DNA from: Altererythrobacter sp. H2
Lineage (GTDB): Bacteria; Pseudomonadota; Alphaproteobacteria; Sphingomonadales; Sphingomonadaceae
Reading direction: 5' to 3'
NCBI RefSeq assembly: GCF_035319885.1
Contig: NZ_CP141285.1
Location: 1,302,001-1,366,000, forward strand
Length of the DNA stretch: 64,000 bases
Shown here: positions 1 to 9,125 of the stretch, one piece after another
Position numbering within the stretch: position 1 is the stretch's first letter
Layout: every line of letters starts with the position of its first letter
Translations under genes and position numbers: made by a program
The notes under the pieces: generated by a model
The model's database searches: none
Seen by the model: only the letters and a program-made list of their open reading frames with translations
What the model was told of the DNA's origin: nothing

Positions 1-177
1 GGCAAGCTGTTCGTCGCGGGCGGCTACAGCTTCGGCGAAGGCGAAGACGTGCCGCACCTCGGCATCGGCTACAGCCACAAGATCGGCGGCGCTTACGTGA
101 CCGGCGAATATCGCCGCTTCTTCAGCGATTTCCAGGACGTGAATGCCGCCACCCTCGGCGTCGGCGTGAACTTCTGA
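1..177 (+). CDS. Outer-membrane beta-barrel protein, C-terminal fragment
   Basis: Only the last 58 residues are in the window; the gene begins upstream. The visible part shows alternating polar/hydrophobic strands rich in Gly, Tyr and Phe (for example GIGYSHKIGGAYVTGEYRRF) and ends in a terminal Phe (GVGVNF). A C-terminal aromatic residue is the usual BAM recognition signal of outer-membrane barrels. An opacity-type or porin-like barrel is the best reading. The precise family cannot be decided from the fragment. A strong T-tailed hairpin follows the stop. Confidence 0.6.
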   Translation, partial: GKLFVAGGYSFGEGEDVPHLGIGYSHKIGGAYVTGEYRRFFSDFQDVNAATLGVGVNF

Positions 178-204
178 TCGCAGCGAACCTCCCGGTAACG
201 GGCA

Positions 205-235
205 AGGGCGGCTCCTCGCGGGGCCGCCCTTTTTT
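205..235 (+). terminator. Intrinsic terminator after the barrel gene
   Basis: A 9-bp perfect stem (AAGGGCGGC with GCCGCCCTT) closes a 9-nt loop and runs into six T residues on the + strand. It lies 28 nt after the barrel-gene stop and abuts the stop of convergent trpF. The minus strand has no T-tract, so it is mainly a + strand terminator. Confidence 0.85.
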
Positions 236-870
236 CATGCCCCGCGCGCGGCGCCGCAGAATGCGGTGATCAGTGCGGGGTCCTTGACCCCCGGGGCGCT
301 TTCCACGCCCGAGGAGGTGTCGAGCAGCGGCGCGCCGGTCTGGCGCAGGGCCTCGGCGGCATTGGCCGGGGACAGTCCGCCTGCGAGGCCCCAGGGCAAG
401 GGCCCCTTCCATCGGGCGACCAGCGACCAGTCGAACGCCAGGCCCATTCCGCCAGGCAGTGCGCCCTTGGGCGTCTTCGCGTCGAACAGGATCAGGTCCG
501 CCGCGTCGCGATAAGCCATCGCGCGGGCCACGTCCGCCGCGCTGGCAACGGGGAGCGCCTTCCACACCGGCAGGCCGAACCGCTGGCGCACCTGCGCGGT
601 CCGTTCAGGAGATTCGTGGCCGTGGAGCTGCACCGCGTCGAGCGATCCGGCGCGAATGCCTTCGGCAATGGCGAGGTCATCGGCGTCGACAAACAGCCCG
701 ACCTTGCCGATCCGCGCGCCTGCATGGCCCGCCAGCACCGCCGCCTCGCTTGGCGTCAGGTTGCGGGGCGAGGGCGGGTAGAACACCAGCCCGCACCAGT
801 CGGCCTGCGCAGCCACGCAGGCATCCACTGCCTCGGGCGTGTTGACGCCGCAGATCTTGATCTGTGCCAT
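235..870 (-). CDS. trpF: Phosphoribosylanthranilate isomerase
   Basis: Converts N-(5'-phosphoribosyl)anthranilate to CdRP in cytosolic tryptophan synthesis. The 211-residue product is of family length. It begins MAQIKICGV, carrying the KICG strand with the catalytic Cys, followed by GLVFYPPSPRNL and the phosphate-binding WGLAGGLSPANA and SSGVESAPGVKD segments. The motif usually read GGTG before FDW is GGMG here, a mild oddity. The ATG at 870 is chosen because the family starts at this point; the frame stays open to 945 but would then approach the upstream peptidase gene. It is last in a minus-strand run (pyrF, aminopeptidase, trpF); trpB and trpA are not in the window. Confidence 0.95.
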   Translation of the reverse strand: MAQIKICGVNTPEAVDACVAAQADWCGLVFYPPSPRNLTPSEAAVLAGHAGARIGKVGLFVDADDLAIAEGIRAGSLDAVQLHGHESPERTAQVRQRFGLPVWKALPVASAADVARAMAYRDAADLILFDAKTPKGALPGGMGLAFDWSLVARWKGPLPWGLAGGLSPANAAEALRQTGAPLLDTSSGVESAPGVKDPALITAFCGAARGA

Positions 871-913
871 CCGCCGCCCATGCGGTGTGCGCACGCCGCT
901 TGCAAGCTGTGCG

Positions 914-2494
914 TTACTGCTCGTAGCTGCGCACCAGTTCGTCAAACAGGCGCACGCCGTAGCCCGGAGCGCCGCCGGGATTGGTGGGGGTGGCGTCCGT
1001 CCCGTCCACGCCGGCCATGTCGATATGGGCCCACGGGGTCGGCTCCGGCGTCATGAAGCCGATGAAGTGTGCGCCCCGGCCAGCTCCCGCACCAGGCGCG
1101 CGGGTGCCGTTGGCGATGTCGGCAATGGGGGACTTCATGTCCTCGGCATAACTGGGATGGAGCGGCATCCGCCACACCGGATCGCCGGAGGTTTGGGCGG
1201 CGGCCTCGATTCGCCCGGCCAGCTCGTCGTTTCGGGCGAACAGGCCAGCATAGTCATCGCCCAGGGCGGTGGTGATCGCTCCGGTCAGGGTGGCCAGATT
1301 GACCAGCGCGGCCGGCTTGAACCGGTCCACGGCATACTGGTTGGCGTCGGCCAGCACCATGCGGCCTTCCGCATCGGTGCTGATGATTTCGATCGTGCAC
1401 CCGTTCATCGTGCGGACCACGTCGCCGGGGCGGGAGGCATTGGGGCCGGGCATGTTCTCGGCCAGGGCGGCAATGGCCACCACATTGGCGGTTGCGCCCC
1501 GGCGGGCGGCTGCAAGGGCAGCGCCGATGACCCCGGCCGCGCCGGCCATGTCACCGCGCATGGCTTCCATCCCCGCGCCGGGTTTGAGCGAAATGCCGCC
1601 GGTGTCGAAGGTGATGCCCTTGCCCACCAGCGCCAGCGGGGCGGCATCGCCCCCGCCGCGATATTCCACGATCATCATCCGCGCCGGTCGGACCGAGCCT
1701 TGCGAAACCGAGAGGATCGAACCCATGCCGAGGCGGCGCATCTCCGCTTCGTCCAGCACGGTCACGCGGGTGTTTGGCACGCCCTCGAAAGCGGCGCGCG
1801 CGGCGGCGACGAAGCTTTCGGGATATTTGAGGTTGGAAGGCAGGGTGATGAGGTCACGCGCCAGCCGCATCCCTTCGACCAGCCCGGCGTGTTCGCGGGC
1901 GAAAGCCTGTGCCGTGCCTTCCGGCGCGACCACAGTGATGGGGTCAAGCGGTGGCGCCGTCCGGTCGACCGTCTTGAGCCGGTCGAACCGCCACTGGCCG
2001 AAGCCCACCCCTTGCGCGACATGTGCACCCGGATGGGCGAGGCTGGTGGCAAACCCTTGCGCAATGATCGCCACGGGCGCGGCATCGGTCCGGGTGGCCT
2101 GCGCCACGCGCCCACCGATGTTGGCCAGCGCGACCGCATCGAGATCGCCTTCTGCGACACCGACCAGCAGGACCCGGCGATGACCGCCCACCCCATAGAG
2201 GTTGAGGGTCTGGTCAGGCTTGGCCTTGAAATCGGCGCCTTCCACGGCCGCCTGCACTGCCTCGACCAGACCTGCGGGAACGCGCGAGATGTCCTGCGGT
2301 CCGGCCATGGGAATCGCGAGTACCCCGCCCGGCGGAACGTCAGCCGCGAACCGGATCGGCCGTTCAGCGGAATTGTCGGCGGCAGGCACGACTCCGCTGC
2401 CGGTCGCCGCGCGGTCAGGCTGGGCCGATTGGGCGAGCGCGGGCGGGGCCGCAAGGGCGAGGATGGCAGCGGAAAGCAGCAGAGGACGACGCAT
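914..2494 (-). CDS. Leucyl aminopeptidase family (M17), exported
   Basis: An M17 metallo-aminopeptidase of 526 residues. The catalytic half carries VGKGITFDTGGISLKPG near residues 288-303 (metal-binding Lys and Asp) and STDAEGRMVLADA near 369-381; the usual signature is NTDAEGRL, so the first and last positions are conservative changes. The N-terminus MRRPLLLSAAILALAAPPALAQ is a clear Sec signal peptide, so the enzyme should be periplasmic, unlike cytosolic PepA. The ATG at 2494 has GGAG about 8 nt upstream; an in-frame extension to 2566 would bury the signal peptide. Between pyrF and trpF on the same strand; the likely role is hydrolysis of N-terminal residues from peptides. Confidence 0.92.
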   Translation of the reverse strand: MRRPLLLSAAILALAAPPALAQSAQPDRAATGSGVVPAADNSAERPIRFAADVPPGGVLAIPMAGPQDISRVPAGLVEAVQAAVEGADFKAKPDQTLNLYGVGGHRRVLLVGVAEGDLDAVALANIGGRVAQATRTDAAPVAIIAQGFATSLAHPGAHVAQGVGFGQWRFDRLKTVDRTAPPLDPITVVAPEGTAQAFAREHAGLVEGMRLARDLITLPSNLKYPESFVAAARAAFEGVPNTRVTVLDEAEMRRLGMGSILSVSQGSVRPARMMIVEYRGGGDAAPLALVGKGITFDTGGISLKPGAGMEAMRGDMAGAAGVIGAALAAARRGATANVVAIAALAENMPGPNASRPGDVVRTMNGCTIEIISTDAEGRMVLADANQYAVDRFKPAALVNLATLTGAITTALGDDYAGLFARNDELAGRIEAAAQTSGDPVWRMPLHPSYAEDMKSPIADIANGTRAPGAGAGRGAHFIGFMTPEPTPWAHIDMAGVDGTDATPTNPGGAPGYGVRLFDELVRSYEQ

Positions 2495-2599
2495 GAAATC
2501 TCCGGAAAAGCTGGTGCGCTCGGCGGTGATGTCCGAGCGATGATATGGTGTTACACTGTGCCGCATGGCGACAGCGTGTCAAGCGGGTCGGGAGCGCTG

Positions 2600-3274
2600 C
2601 TAGAGCGTCGCCTCGATTGCCCGCGCCGCCGCCACCGGATCGTCGGCGCGGCTGATCGGACGGCCGATCACCAGCACGCTCGCGCCGTCGTCGCGCGCCT
2701 TGCGCGGGGTGACGACGCGCTTCTGGTCACCGACGGCGCTGCCCGCCGGGCGCAGGCCGGGGACGACGAAAAAGCCGTGCTTCCACTGCTTCTTGATGTG
2801 GCCGACCTCGTGCCCGGAGCAGACAATCCCGTCGAGCCCGCTCAGCTCGGCCAGTTCGGCAAGGCGCATGACCTGATCGTGCGCGCTGCCGTTGACGCCG
2901 GTACGAACGAGGTCGCGCTCGTCGAGGCTGGTCAGCATGGTCACGGCGACGACCTTGGTCCGCTCGCCCGCCGCGGCCTTGGCATCTTCCATCATCGCCC
3001 GCCCGCCGCTGGCGTGGACTGTGACAATGGCGGGCTCCAGCACGCTGATCGCCTGCATTGCGCCGGCGACGGTGTTGGGAATGTCATGCAGCTTGAGGTC
3101 AAGGAAGATTGGCAGGCCGACCTGCGCCAGCTCGTGCATCCCGTGGTGGCCATGGGCGCAGAAGAACTCGAGGCCCAGTTTCAGCCCGCCGACGTGCGCC
3201 TTGACCTTTTCGGCCATGGCCCGGGCGGCATCGAGCTGCGGCAGGTCGAGCGCGAGATAGACCGGGTTGCTCAC
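2600..3274 (-). CDS. pyrF: Orotidine 5'-phosphate decarboxylase
   Basis: Catalyses the last step of UMP synthesis, OMP to UMP, in the cytosol. The product has 224 residues. The N-terminal strand LALDLP and the catalytic tetrad region DLKLHDIPNTV (DxKxxD) near residues 58-68 are present, and the phosphate-binding VVPGLRPAG and LVIGRPIS segments lie near the C-terminus. The start is GTG at 3274, overlapping the stop of the LapA-like gene (GTGA), so the two are translationally coupled. Expression may therefore depend on the sequestered ribosome binding site at 3630-3672. Confidence 0.95.
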   Translation of the reverse strand: MSNPVYLALDLPQLDAARAMAEKVKAHVGGLKLGLEFFCAHGHHGMHELAQVGLPIFLDLKLHDIPNTVAGAMQAISVLEPAIVTVHASGGRAMMEDAKAAAGERTKVVAVTMLTSLDERDLVRTGVNGSAHDQVMRLAELAELSGLDGIVCSGHEVGHIKKQWKHGFFVVPGLRPAGSAVGDQKRVVTPRKARDDGASVLVIGRPISRADDPVAAARAIEATL

Positions 3275-3624
3275 GGCCTGGGGTATTCCTCACTGGCCAG
3301 CGGCGCGGTCGGTTCGCTGGTCGGCGTCGGTGATGTCAGCGGCGGCGAGCTGGCGACCACGGCATTGACCCGCGCCGCGTTCTCGAGCGAGGCGATCCGC
3401 CGGTGGAGGCCCCATTTAACCCCGCGGTGATAGAGCCACATCGGCACGAACCCGGCGAGGAAGAAGATCAGCGCCATGAAGCCCACCGGCCATTCGAACA
3501 GGTAATCGTCCGCCTCGCCGCCGGGCCAGATCTTGACCTGCTGCGGCGCGCCCCAGTTAAGCACCACGAACCCGACCACCAGAGCGGTCAGGACCATCCA
3601 GATGGCTGTGCGGACCACGTTCAT
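3271..3624 (-). CDS. LapA-like (DUF1049) inner-membrane protein
   Basis: A 117-residue protein with two membrane segments, near residues 5-24 (TAIWMVLTALVVGFVVLNW) and 47-65 (VGFMALIFFLAGFVPMWLY). A basic stretch follows, with a Pro/Ser/Thr-rich tail. This matches the LapA/DUF1049 family; E. coli LapA works with LapB in controlling LPS assembly, but no lapB is here, so the role is inferred from family only. It begins at ATG 3624 with GGGAG 7 nt upstream, placed inside a perfect hairpin. It overlaps pyrF by 4 nt. Confidence 0.8.
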   Translation of the reverse strand: MNVVRTAIWMVLTALVVGFVVLNWGAPQQVKIWPGGEADDYLFEWPVGFMALIFFLAGFVPMWLYHRGVKWGLHRRIASLENAARVNAVVASSPPLTSPTPTSEPTAPLASEEYPRP

Positions 3625-3629
3625 TGCTA

Positions 3630-3672
3630 CGCTCCCAACAATTTTGCCCAGGGCTTAAGCCGGTTGGGAGCG
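3630..3672 (-). promoter_or_regulatory. Hairpin sequestering the ribosome binding site of the LapA-pyrF unit
   Basis: A perfect 10-bp inverted repeat, CGCTCCCAAC and GTTGGGAGCG, separated by 23 nt that themselves contain the palindrome GGCTTAAGCC. In the minus-strand mRNA the 3' arm contains GGGAG, the Shine-Dalgarno of the gene starting at 3624, so folding would hide it. There is no T-tract, so a simple terminator after purB (stop 26 nt away) is less likely, although it could be a processing or attenuation hairpin. Confidence 0.6.
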
Positions 3673-3697
3673 AAAGGGAAGGGTGCCGGCCGCCCCC

Positions 3698-5011
3698 TCA
3701 GTCTCCGAACACGCGGGCGAAGATCGTGTCGATCGCCTTGAAATGGTAATCGAGGTTGAACTTGTCCTCCAGCTCCGCCGCGCTCATCACCGCACTCACT
3801 TCCGGATCGGCTTTGAGCAGTTCGAGCAGGCTGAGCTGCCCGTCGCTTTCCCACACCTTCATCGCGTTGCGCTGGACCAGGCGATAGGAGGCATCGCGCT
3901 CCAGCCCCGCCTGGGTCAGTGCCAGCAGCACCCGCTGCGAGTGGACCAGCCCGCCCATCTTGTTGAGGTTCTTCTCCATCCGCTCCGGATAGACGACCAG
4001 CTTGTCGACCACGGAGGTCAGGCGGGCCAGCGCGAAGTCGAGCGTGATCGTGGCATCTGGGCCGATATAACGCTCGACCGAGGAGTGCGAAATGTCGCGC
4101 TCGTGCCAAAGCGCCACGTTTTCCAGCGCCGGGGTGACGGCCGATCGGACGACGCGGGCGAGGCCGGTCAGGTTCTCGGTCAGCACCGGGTTGCGCTTGT
4201 GCGGCATCGCGCTGGAGCCCTTCTGGCCGGGCGAGAAATACTCCTCCGCCTCCAGCACTTCGGTGCGCTGCAGGTGGCGGATCTCGACCGCGAGCCGCTC
4301 GATGGAACTGGCGATTACGCCCAGCGTGGCGAAGAACATCGCGTGTCGGTCACGCGGGATTACCTGGGTGCTGACCGGTTCGGGCGTCAGGCCGAGCTTG
4401 TCCGCGACATATTCCTCTACCGACGGGTCGATATTGGCAAAGGTGCCGACCGCGCCGGAAATGGCGCAGGTGGCGATCTCCGCGCGGGCGGCAACCAGGC
4501 GCGCCTTGCACCGGCTGAACTCGGCATAGGCTTCGGCCAGCTTCTTGCCGAAGGTGGTCGGCTCGGCATGGATGCCGTGGCTGCGGCCGATGGTGGGGGT
4601 GTACTTGTGCTCCAGCGCGCGCCGCTTGATGGCGGCGAGCAGCGCGTCGAGATCGTCCAGCAGGATGTCGCTGGCGCGGGCCAGCTGCACCGCCAGCGTG
4701 GTGTCGAGCACGTCGCTGCTGGTCATCCCCTGGTGCATGAAGCGCGCTTCCGGGCCGACCTGCTGGGCAACCCAGTCGAGGAAGGCGATCACGTCATGCT
4801 TGGTGACTGCTTCGATCGCGTCGATCGCGTCAACGTCGATTTTCGGGTTCGTCGCCCACCAGTCCCACAGCGCCTTGGCGCCGCTCGGCGGCACCACGCC
4901 CAGTTCCCCCAGCTTCTGCGTGGCGTGCGCCTCGATCTCGAACCAGATGCGATAGCGTGCTTCCGGCTCCCAGATGGCGGTCATGGCAGGGCGGGAATAG
5001 CGGGGGACCAT
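3698..5011 (-). CDS. purB: Adenylosuccinate lyase
   Basis: Cleaves SAICAR in IMP synthesis and adenylosuccinate to AMP plus fumarate. The 437-residue protein is of the short bacterial type. The superfamily signature GSSAMPHKRNP lies near residues 262-272. Other family segments are FMHQGMTSSDVLDT near 91-104 and TIGRSHGIHAEPTTFG near 135-150, which carries the catalytic His. ATG 5011 is preceded by GGAG at good spacing. It lies first in the minus-strand run towards pyrF and trpF, 73 nt before the LapA-like gene. Confidence 0.97.
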   Translation of the reverse strand: MVPRYSRPAMTAIWEPEARYRIWFEIEAHATQKLGELGVVPPSGAKALWDWWATNPKIDVDAIDAIEAVTKHDVIAFLDWVAQQVGPEARFMHQGMTSSDVLDTTLAVQLARASDILLDDLDALLAAIKRRALEHKYTPTIGRSHGIHAEPTTFGKKLAEAYAEFSRCKARLVAARAEIATCAISGAVGTFANIDPSVEEYVADKLGLTPEPVSTQVIPRDRHAMFFATLGVIASSIERLAVEIRHLQRTEVLEAEEYFSPGQKGSSAMPHKRNPVLTENLTGLARVVRSAVTPALENVALWHERDISHSSVERYIGPDATITLDFALARLTSVVDKLVVYPERMEKNLNKMGGLVHSQRVLLALTQAGLERDASYRLVQRNAMKVWESDGQLSLLELLKADPEVSAVMSAAELEDKFNLDYHFKAIDTIFARVFGD

Positions 5012-5072
5012 GGGTAACTCCGAGTTGCAGCGATGGGCGCGCGGCTAGAGCGGCGCGGACCGGAAGGCAAGG

Positions 5073-5804
5073 CTAGAGCAGGCCTTTGGCCCTGAGCGAG
5101 GTATGCCCTTCGCGCCCGACGATGACATGGTCGTGCACCACGATCCCGAGCAGGCGTCCGGCTTCGGCGATGCGCTTGGTGATCTGGATGTCGGCGCGGC
5201 TGGGCGAAGGATCGCCGCTCGGGTGGTTGTGCACCAGGATCAGCGCGCTCGACCCGATGTCGAGCGCCTTGCGGATGACTTCGCGCGGGTGAATCGCTGC
5301 CTCGTCAATCGAACCGTCACAGACATGGTCATCCAGCATCAGCCGGTTGCGACTGTCCAGGTAAAGGACCCGGACCCGCTCCACCGTCAGGTGCGCCATG
5401 TCGATGGTGAGGTAATCGAGCAAGGCCTGCCAGCTGCCCAGCACCGGTTCCTGCCGCACTTCGCTGCGTGCCATGCGCCGGGCGGCCAGCGCCACCGATT
5501 TGAGCGCCCCGACGCTGGTCTCGCCCATGCCCTTGACCTGCATCAGCGCGCCCGGAGTAGCATCGAGGACCCCCGCAAACGAGCCAAACCGGGCCAGCAA
5601 GGCCTTGGCCAGCGGCTTCGTATCCCCTTGCCGGAACGCGGCAAACAGCAGGTATTCGAGCACTTCGTAATCGGCCAGCGCCTCTGCCCCGCCTTCCAGC
5701 AGCCGCTGACGGAGCCGGGCACGGTGGCCTGTGGCACCGTGTTCGGCGCTCTTGCTGTCAGCTTTTGGCAACCGGACCTCCGCCTGTGCGTTGGGCTGCA
5801 GCAT
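5073..5804 (-). CDS. radC: RadC/JAB-domain protein
   Basis: A 243-residue RadC family protein. An N-terminal helix-hairpin-helix region (residues about 25-100, with VKGMGETSVGALKS) is followed by a JAMM metalloprotease-like domain with HNHPSGDPSPSRAD near residues 191-204. The motif H-x-H-P-S-G-D-P is the zinc-binding signature. Despite the name, a DNA-repair role is doubtful, and the biochemical function is unknown. The start at ATG 5804 is preferred because the frame upstream runs through the divergent ydbH gene, whose start is only 34 nt away. Confidence 0.9.
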   Translation of the reverse strand: MLQPNAQAEVRLPKADSKSAEHGATGHRARLRQRLLEGGAEALADYEVLEYLLFAAFRQGDTKPLAKALLARFGSFAGVLDATPGALMQVKGMGETSVGALKSVALAARRMARSEVRQEPVLGSWQALLDYLTIDMAHLTVERVRVLYLDSRNRLMLDDHVCDGSIDEAAIHPREVIRKALDIGSSALILVHNHPSGDPSPSRADIQITKRIAEAGRLLGIVVHDHVIVGREGHTSLRAKGLL

Positions 5805-5838
5805 TGCCTTTGGCAAGCGTTGCGCGCAAGGGTAAGAA

Positions 5839-8800
5839 ATGGTCGAGGCTGAGATCGACAATCCTGAGAAGAGCCTCGTCGCCCGGCTGATACCCCGACG
5901 CAAACGCTGGCGGGTGACCGCCGCGATCATGCTGTTCCTGTTGCTGGCCATGGGCTGGCTCTGGACCCAGCGCGAACGGATCGCGGACGATGTCCTGGCC
6001 GACCAGCTGGGCAAGCGTGACATTCCGGCGACATACCGGGTCGATTCGATTGGCCCGCAGCGGCAGGTGTTCAGCAGGATCGTGATCGGCGATCCCGCGC
6101 AGCCGGACATGACGGTAGAGCGCGCCATCGTCCATCTGCGCTATGGCTTCGGACTGCCGGAAATCGAGCGGGTCGAACTGATCCGGCCCCGATTGTTCGG
6201 CAGCTTGCGCCGGGGCAAACTGTCGTTCGGCACGCTCGACCCCTTCCTGTTCGCGGAAAGCGACGAGCCCCCCGGCCTGCCCGACCTTGACCTCACGCTG
6301 GTGGACGGCCGCGCCCTGCTGGAAACGGACTGGGGCCCGGTCGGGATCAAGGCGCAGGGTGGCGGCTGGCTGCCGGGCGGGTTCAGCGGTGTGCTCGCGG
6401 CGACCGCGCCTGACCTGGCGCTGCCCGGCTGTGCTGCCGACGGGGCGACGCTTTACGGCACCCTGACCACGGCCACCGGACAAGCGTCATTTGCCGGGCC
6501 TGTGCGGGTGGAGGCGCTGTCCTGCGCACAGGCCGGGCTTTCGCTCGCCCGATCGAGCACGACAATCAACGTGACCGCGTCACCGACCTTCGACCGGTTT
6601 GACGGCACTGCGTCGCTCGCCCTGGGGCGGATGGCAGGGGGCGACGCCCGGGCCGCCAATCTGCGCGGCACCACTGACTTTGCGTGGACCAGGGCCGGCA
6701 TCGATGCCGGCTTTGACCTGTCCGCCGCGGGGCTGCGGTTCGCGGGGGCTGCGGTTGACAGGGTGGATGCGGAAGGAGCCTTGCGCACCCGCGCAGGCCT
6801 GGACCGCATCACGCTCGACGGCACGCTGGCAGGGCGCGGCGTCACGCCCGGCCCGGGGCTCGACAATGCGCTCGAAAACGCGCGGGCCGGCACGGCCGGG
6901 ACGTTGCTTGAGCCGCTGCTGACCAAGGTTCGCGCGGCCTTGCGGAGCGAACTTGCCGCCAGCCGCTTCGATGCGGACCTGGTGCTCCGCCGCACCGGAT
7001 CGGTCACCAGCCTGACCGTTCCGGCGGCCAGCGTGCGGGGCAGCAGCGGCGCAATGCTGCTGTCGCTGTCGCGCTTCCAGGCGAGCACGGCCGGTTCGGG
7101 TGCGCCCCGGTTCTCCGGCAACGTGGTGACCGGCGGGGCGGGCCTGCCGCGCATTGCCGGCCGGATGGAGCGCCAACCCGGCGGCAACCTCGTGTTCCGC
7201 GCCCGGATGGAAGACTATGCACAGGGCGACAGTCGGCTGGCCATCCCCGCGATATTCCTTGCTCAGGCCGCTGACGGTTCGCTGGGCTTTTCGGGGGAGG
7301 CTCGGGCCAGCGGGCCCTTGCCGGGCGGGGCAGTGCGGGGCCTCGTGCTGCCGTTTACCGGCTCGGTGGGTTCCAGCGGTGTGGTGCAGGTCTGGCCGCG
7401 CTGCACCCGGGTCCGGTTCGATTCGCTGTCGCTCGCCAACCTTGAAATCGATGCCCGCGCGCTGACGGTTTGCCCCGGGCCCGGCGGCGCAATCGTCCGA
7501 AGCGATGGCTCCGGTCTGAAAGTGGCCGCCGGAGTCGCTGCGCTGGATCTCACCGGGCGCCTCGCGGGCACGCCGGTCCGGCTGCGCAGCGGCCCGACCG
7601 GATTCGCCTGGCCCGGCGTGCTTGCCGCTCGCGACCTCGATGTGGAGCTGGGGCCGGCGGGCAGCGCCAGCCGCTTCACGGTCAACCGGCTCGATGCGAT
7701 GCTGGGGGACAGCGGCATTGCCGGGACATTCGCTGACGCCGACGTGGCGCTGGCGGCCGTCCCGCTGGACTTGCGCGAAGCCGCCGGAAACTGGGCCTAT
7801 CGGGGCGGGGTGCTGACCTTCACCGAAAGCTCGTTCCGCCTGCAGGACCGCTCGCCCGAGGCCCGTTTCTTCCCGCTGGTGGCGCGCGATGCCAGCCTGA
7901 CTTTGCAGGACAATGTGGTGACGGCGCTGGCGACCCTGCGCCATCCGGCCAGCGATCGCGCGGTAAGCGATGTCGCCATCCGCCATGACCTTTCCAGCGC
8001 CACCGGCTATGCGGATCTCGCGGTGGCCGGCCTGCTGTTCGACGGGGACCTGCAGCCCGACATGCTGACCGGGCAGGCGCTGGGTGTGATCGCCAATGTG
8101 CGGGGCACGATCGCCGGGCAGGGCCGGATTGACTGGAATGCCGATGGCGTGACCAGTTCGGGCGTGTTCTCCAGCGAAAGCCTCGACTTTGCGGCCGCGT
8201 TCGGCCCGGTTCGGGGGGCAAGCGGAACAGTGCGCTTCACCGACCTGCTGGGCCTGACTACCGCGCCGGGGCAGCGCATCCGGGTGGCCTCGGTCAACCC
8301 CGGGATCGAAGCGCTGGAGGGGGTGATCGAATTCGAGCTGCGCGGCGGAGAGACGCTCAGCGTGAGCGGCGGCTCCTGGCCTTTCATGGGCGGGCGTCTG
8401 ACGCTGGAGCCGGTGACGATGAACTTCGGCGTGGGCGAGGAACGCCGTTACGTCTTCCGGGTCGAGGGGCTGGAGGCGGCCCGCTTTGTCCAGCAGCTGG
8501 AGCTTGGCAACATCAACGCCACCGGGGTGTTCGACGGGGTCCTGCCGATCGTGTTCGACGAAATGGGCAACGGGCGAATCGAAGGCGGGAAGCTGGATTC
8601 GCGCCCGCCCGGAGGCAATGTCTCCTACATCGGCGAGCTGACCTATGAGGACATGGGCGCCATCGCCAACTTCGCCTTCGCCGCGCTGCGCTCGCTCGAT
8701 TACAAGACGATGGAAGTGCGCATGGACGGGCCGCTCACCGGCGAGATCGTCACCAGGGTGCGGTTTGACGGCGTGAGCCAGGGCGAGGGCACGAAGCAGA

Positions 8801-9060
8801 ACTTCCTGACCCGCCAGGTCGCCGGCCTGCCCATCCGCTTCAACGTCAACATCCGCGCGCCGTTCTACCAGCTGATCACTTCGATCCGCGCGATGTACGA
8901 CCCGGCCTTCATCCGCGACCCGCGCGAGCTCGGCCTGATTTCCGGCGACGGGCAGCGGCTGGCCCCGGTCGTCCGCCCGGCGCCGGATGCGATCCGGCCC
9001 GAAGACCTGATTCCCGATGAACTGCCCATTCAGATCCCCGAAAGCGAGAGCACGCCATGA
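5839..9060 (+). CDS. ydbH: YdbH-like AsmA-type envelope protein
   Basis: A 1073-residue protein with a cytoplasmic basic N-terminus, one membrane anchor near residues 31-47 (AAIMLFLLLAMGWLWTQ) and a very long periplasmic part rich in beta-strand repeats, as in bridge-like AsmA family proteins. The C-terminal 250 residues (GNINATGVFDGVLPIVFDEMGNGRIEGGKLDSRPPGG, then LTYEDMGAIANFAFAALRSLDYKTMEV) match the YdbH family. In E. coli YdbH is one of the redundant TamB/YhdP/YdbH transporters moving phospholipid to the outer membrane. The assignment is strengthened by the next two genes (YnbE-like lipoprotein and YdbL-like protein), the same order as in E. coli. It is about 200 residues longer than E. 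coli YdbH. Confidence 0.88.
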   Translation: MVEAEIDNPEKSLVARLIPRRKRWRVTAAIMLFLLLAMGWLWTQRERIADDVLADQLGKRDIPATYRVDSIGPQRQVFSRIVIGDPAQPDMTVERAIVHLRYGFGLPEIERVELIRPRLFGSLRRGKLSFGTLDPFLFAESDEPPGLPDLDLTLVDGRALLETDWGPVGIKAQGGGWLPGGFSGVLAATAPDLALPGCAADGATLYGTLTTATGQASFAGPVRVEALSCAQAGLSLARSSTTINVTASPTFDRFDGTASLALGRMAGGDARAANLRGTTDFAWTRAGIDAGFDLSAAGLRFAGAAVDRVDAEGALRTRAGLDRITLDGTLAGRGVTPGPGLDNALENARAGTAGTLLEPLLTKVRAALRSELAASRFDADLVLRRTGSVTSLTVPAASVRGSSGAMLLSLSRFQASTAGSGAPRFSGNVVTGGAGLPRIAGRMERQPGGNLVFRARMEDYAQGDSRLAIPAIFLAQAADGSLGFSGEARASGPLPGGAVRGLVLPFTGSVGSSGVVQVWPRCTRVRFDSLSLANLEIDARALTVCPGPGGAIVRSDGSGLKVAAGVAALDLTGRLAGTPVRLRSGPTGFAWPGVLAARDLDVELGPAGSASRFTVNRLDAMLGDSGIAGTFADADVALAAVPLDLREAAGNWAYRGGVLTFTESSFRLQDRSPEARFFPLVARDASLTLQDNVVTALATLRHPASDRAVSDVAIRHDLSSATGYADLAVAGLLFDGDLQPDMLTGQALGVIANVRGTIAGQGRIDWNADGVTSSGVFSSESLDFAAAFGPVRGASGTVRFTDLLGLTTAPGQRIRVASVNPGIEALEGVIEFELRGGETLSVSGGSWPFMGGRLTLEPVTMNFGVGEERRYVFRVEGLEAARFVQQLELGNINATGVFDGVLPIVFDEMGNGRIEGGKLDSRPPGGNVSYIGELTYEDMGAIANFAFAALRSLDYKTMEVRMDGPLTGEIVTRVRFDGVSQGEGTKQNFLTRQVAGLPIRFNVNIRAPFYQLITSIRAMYDPAFIRDPRELGLISGDGQRLAPVVRPAPDAIRPEDLIPDELPIQIPESESTP

Positions 9061-9125
9061 CCCTTGCCAGATTGACCCGAAGCGCAGGCGCTGCGAAGAC
9101 CGGCCCGATGAGGGAGCAGTTCACA

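Noticed and set aside
839-3430. An 863-codon open frame on the + strand opposite pepA-like and pyrF genes
   Set aside because: It lies antisense to two well-supported enzymes and reads as a low-complexity Arg/Gly/His/Pro-rich product, the usual shadow of high-GC third positions.
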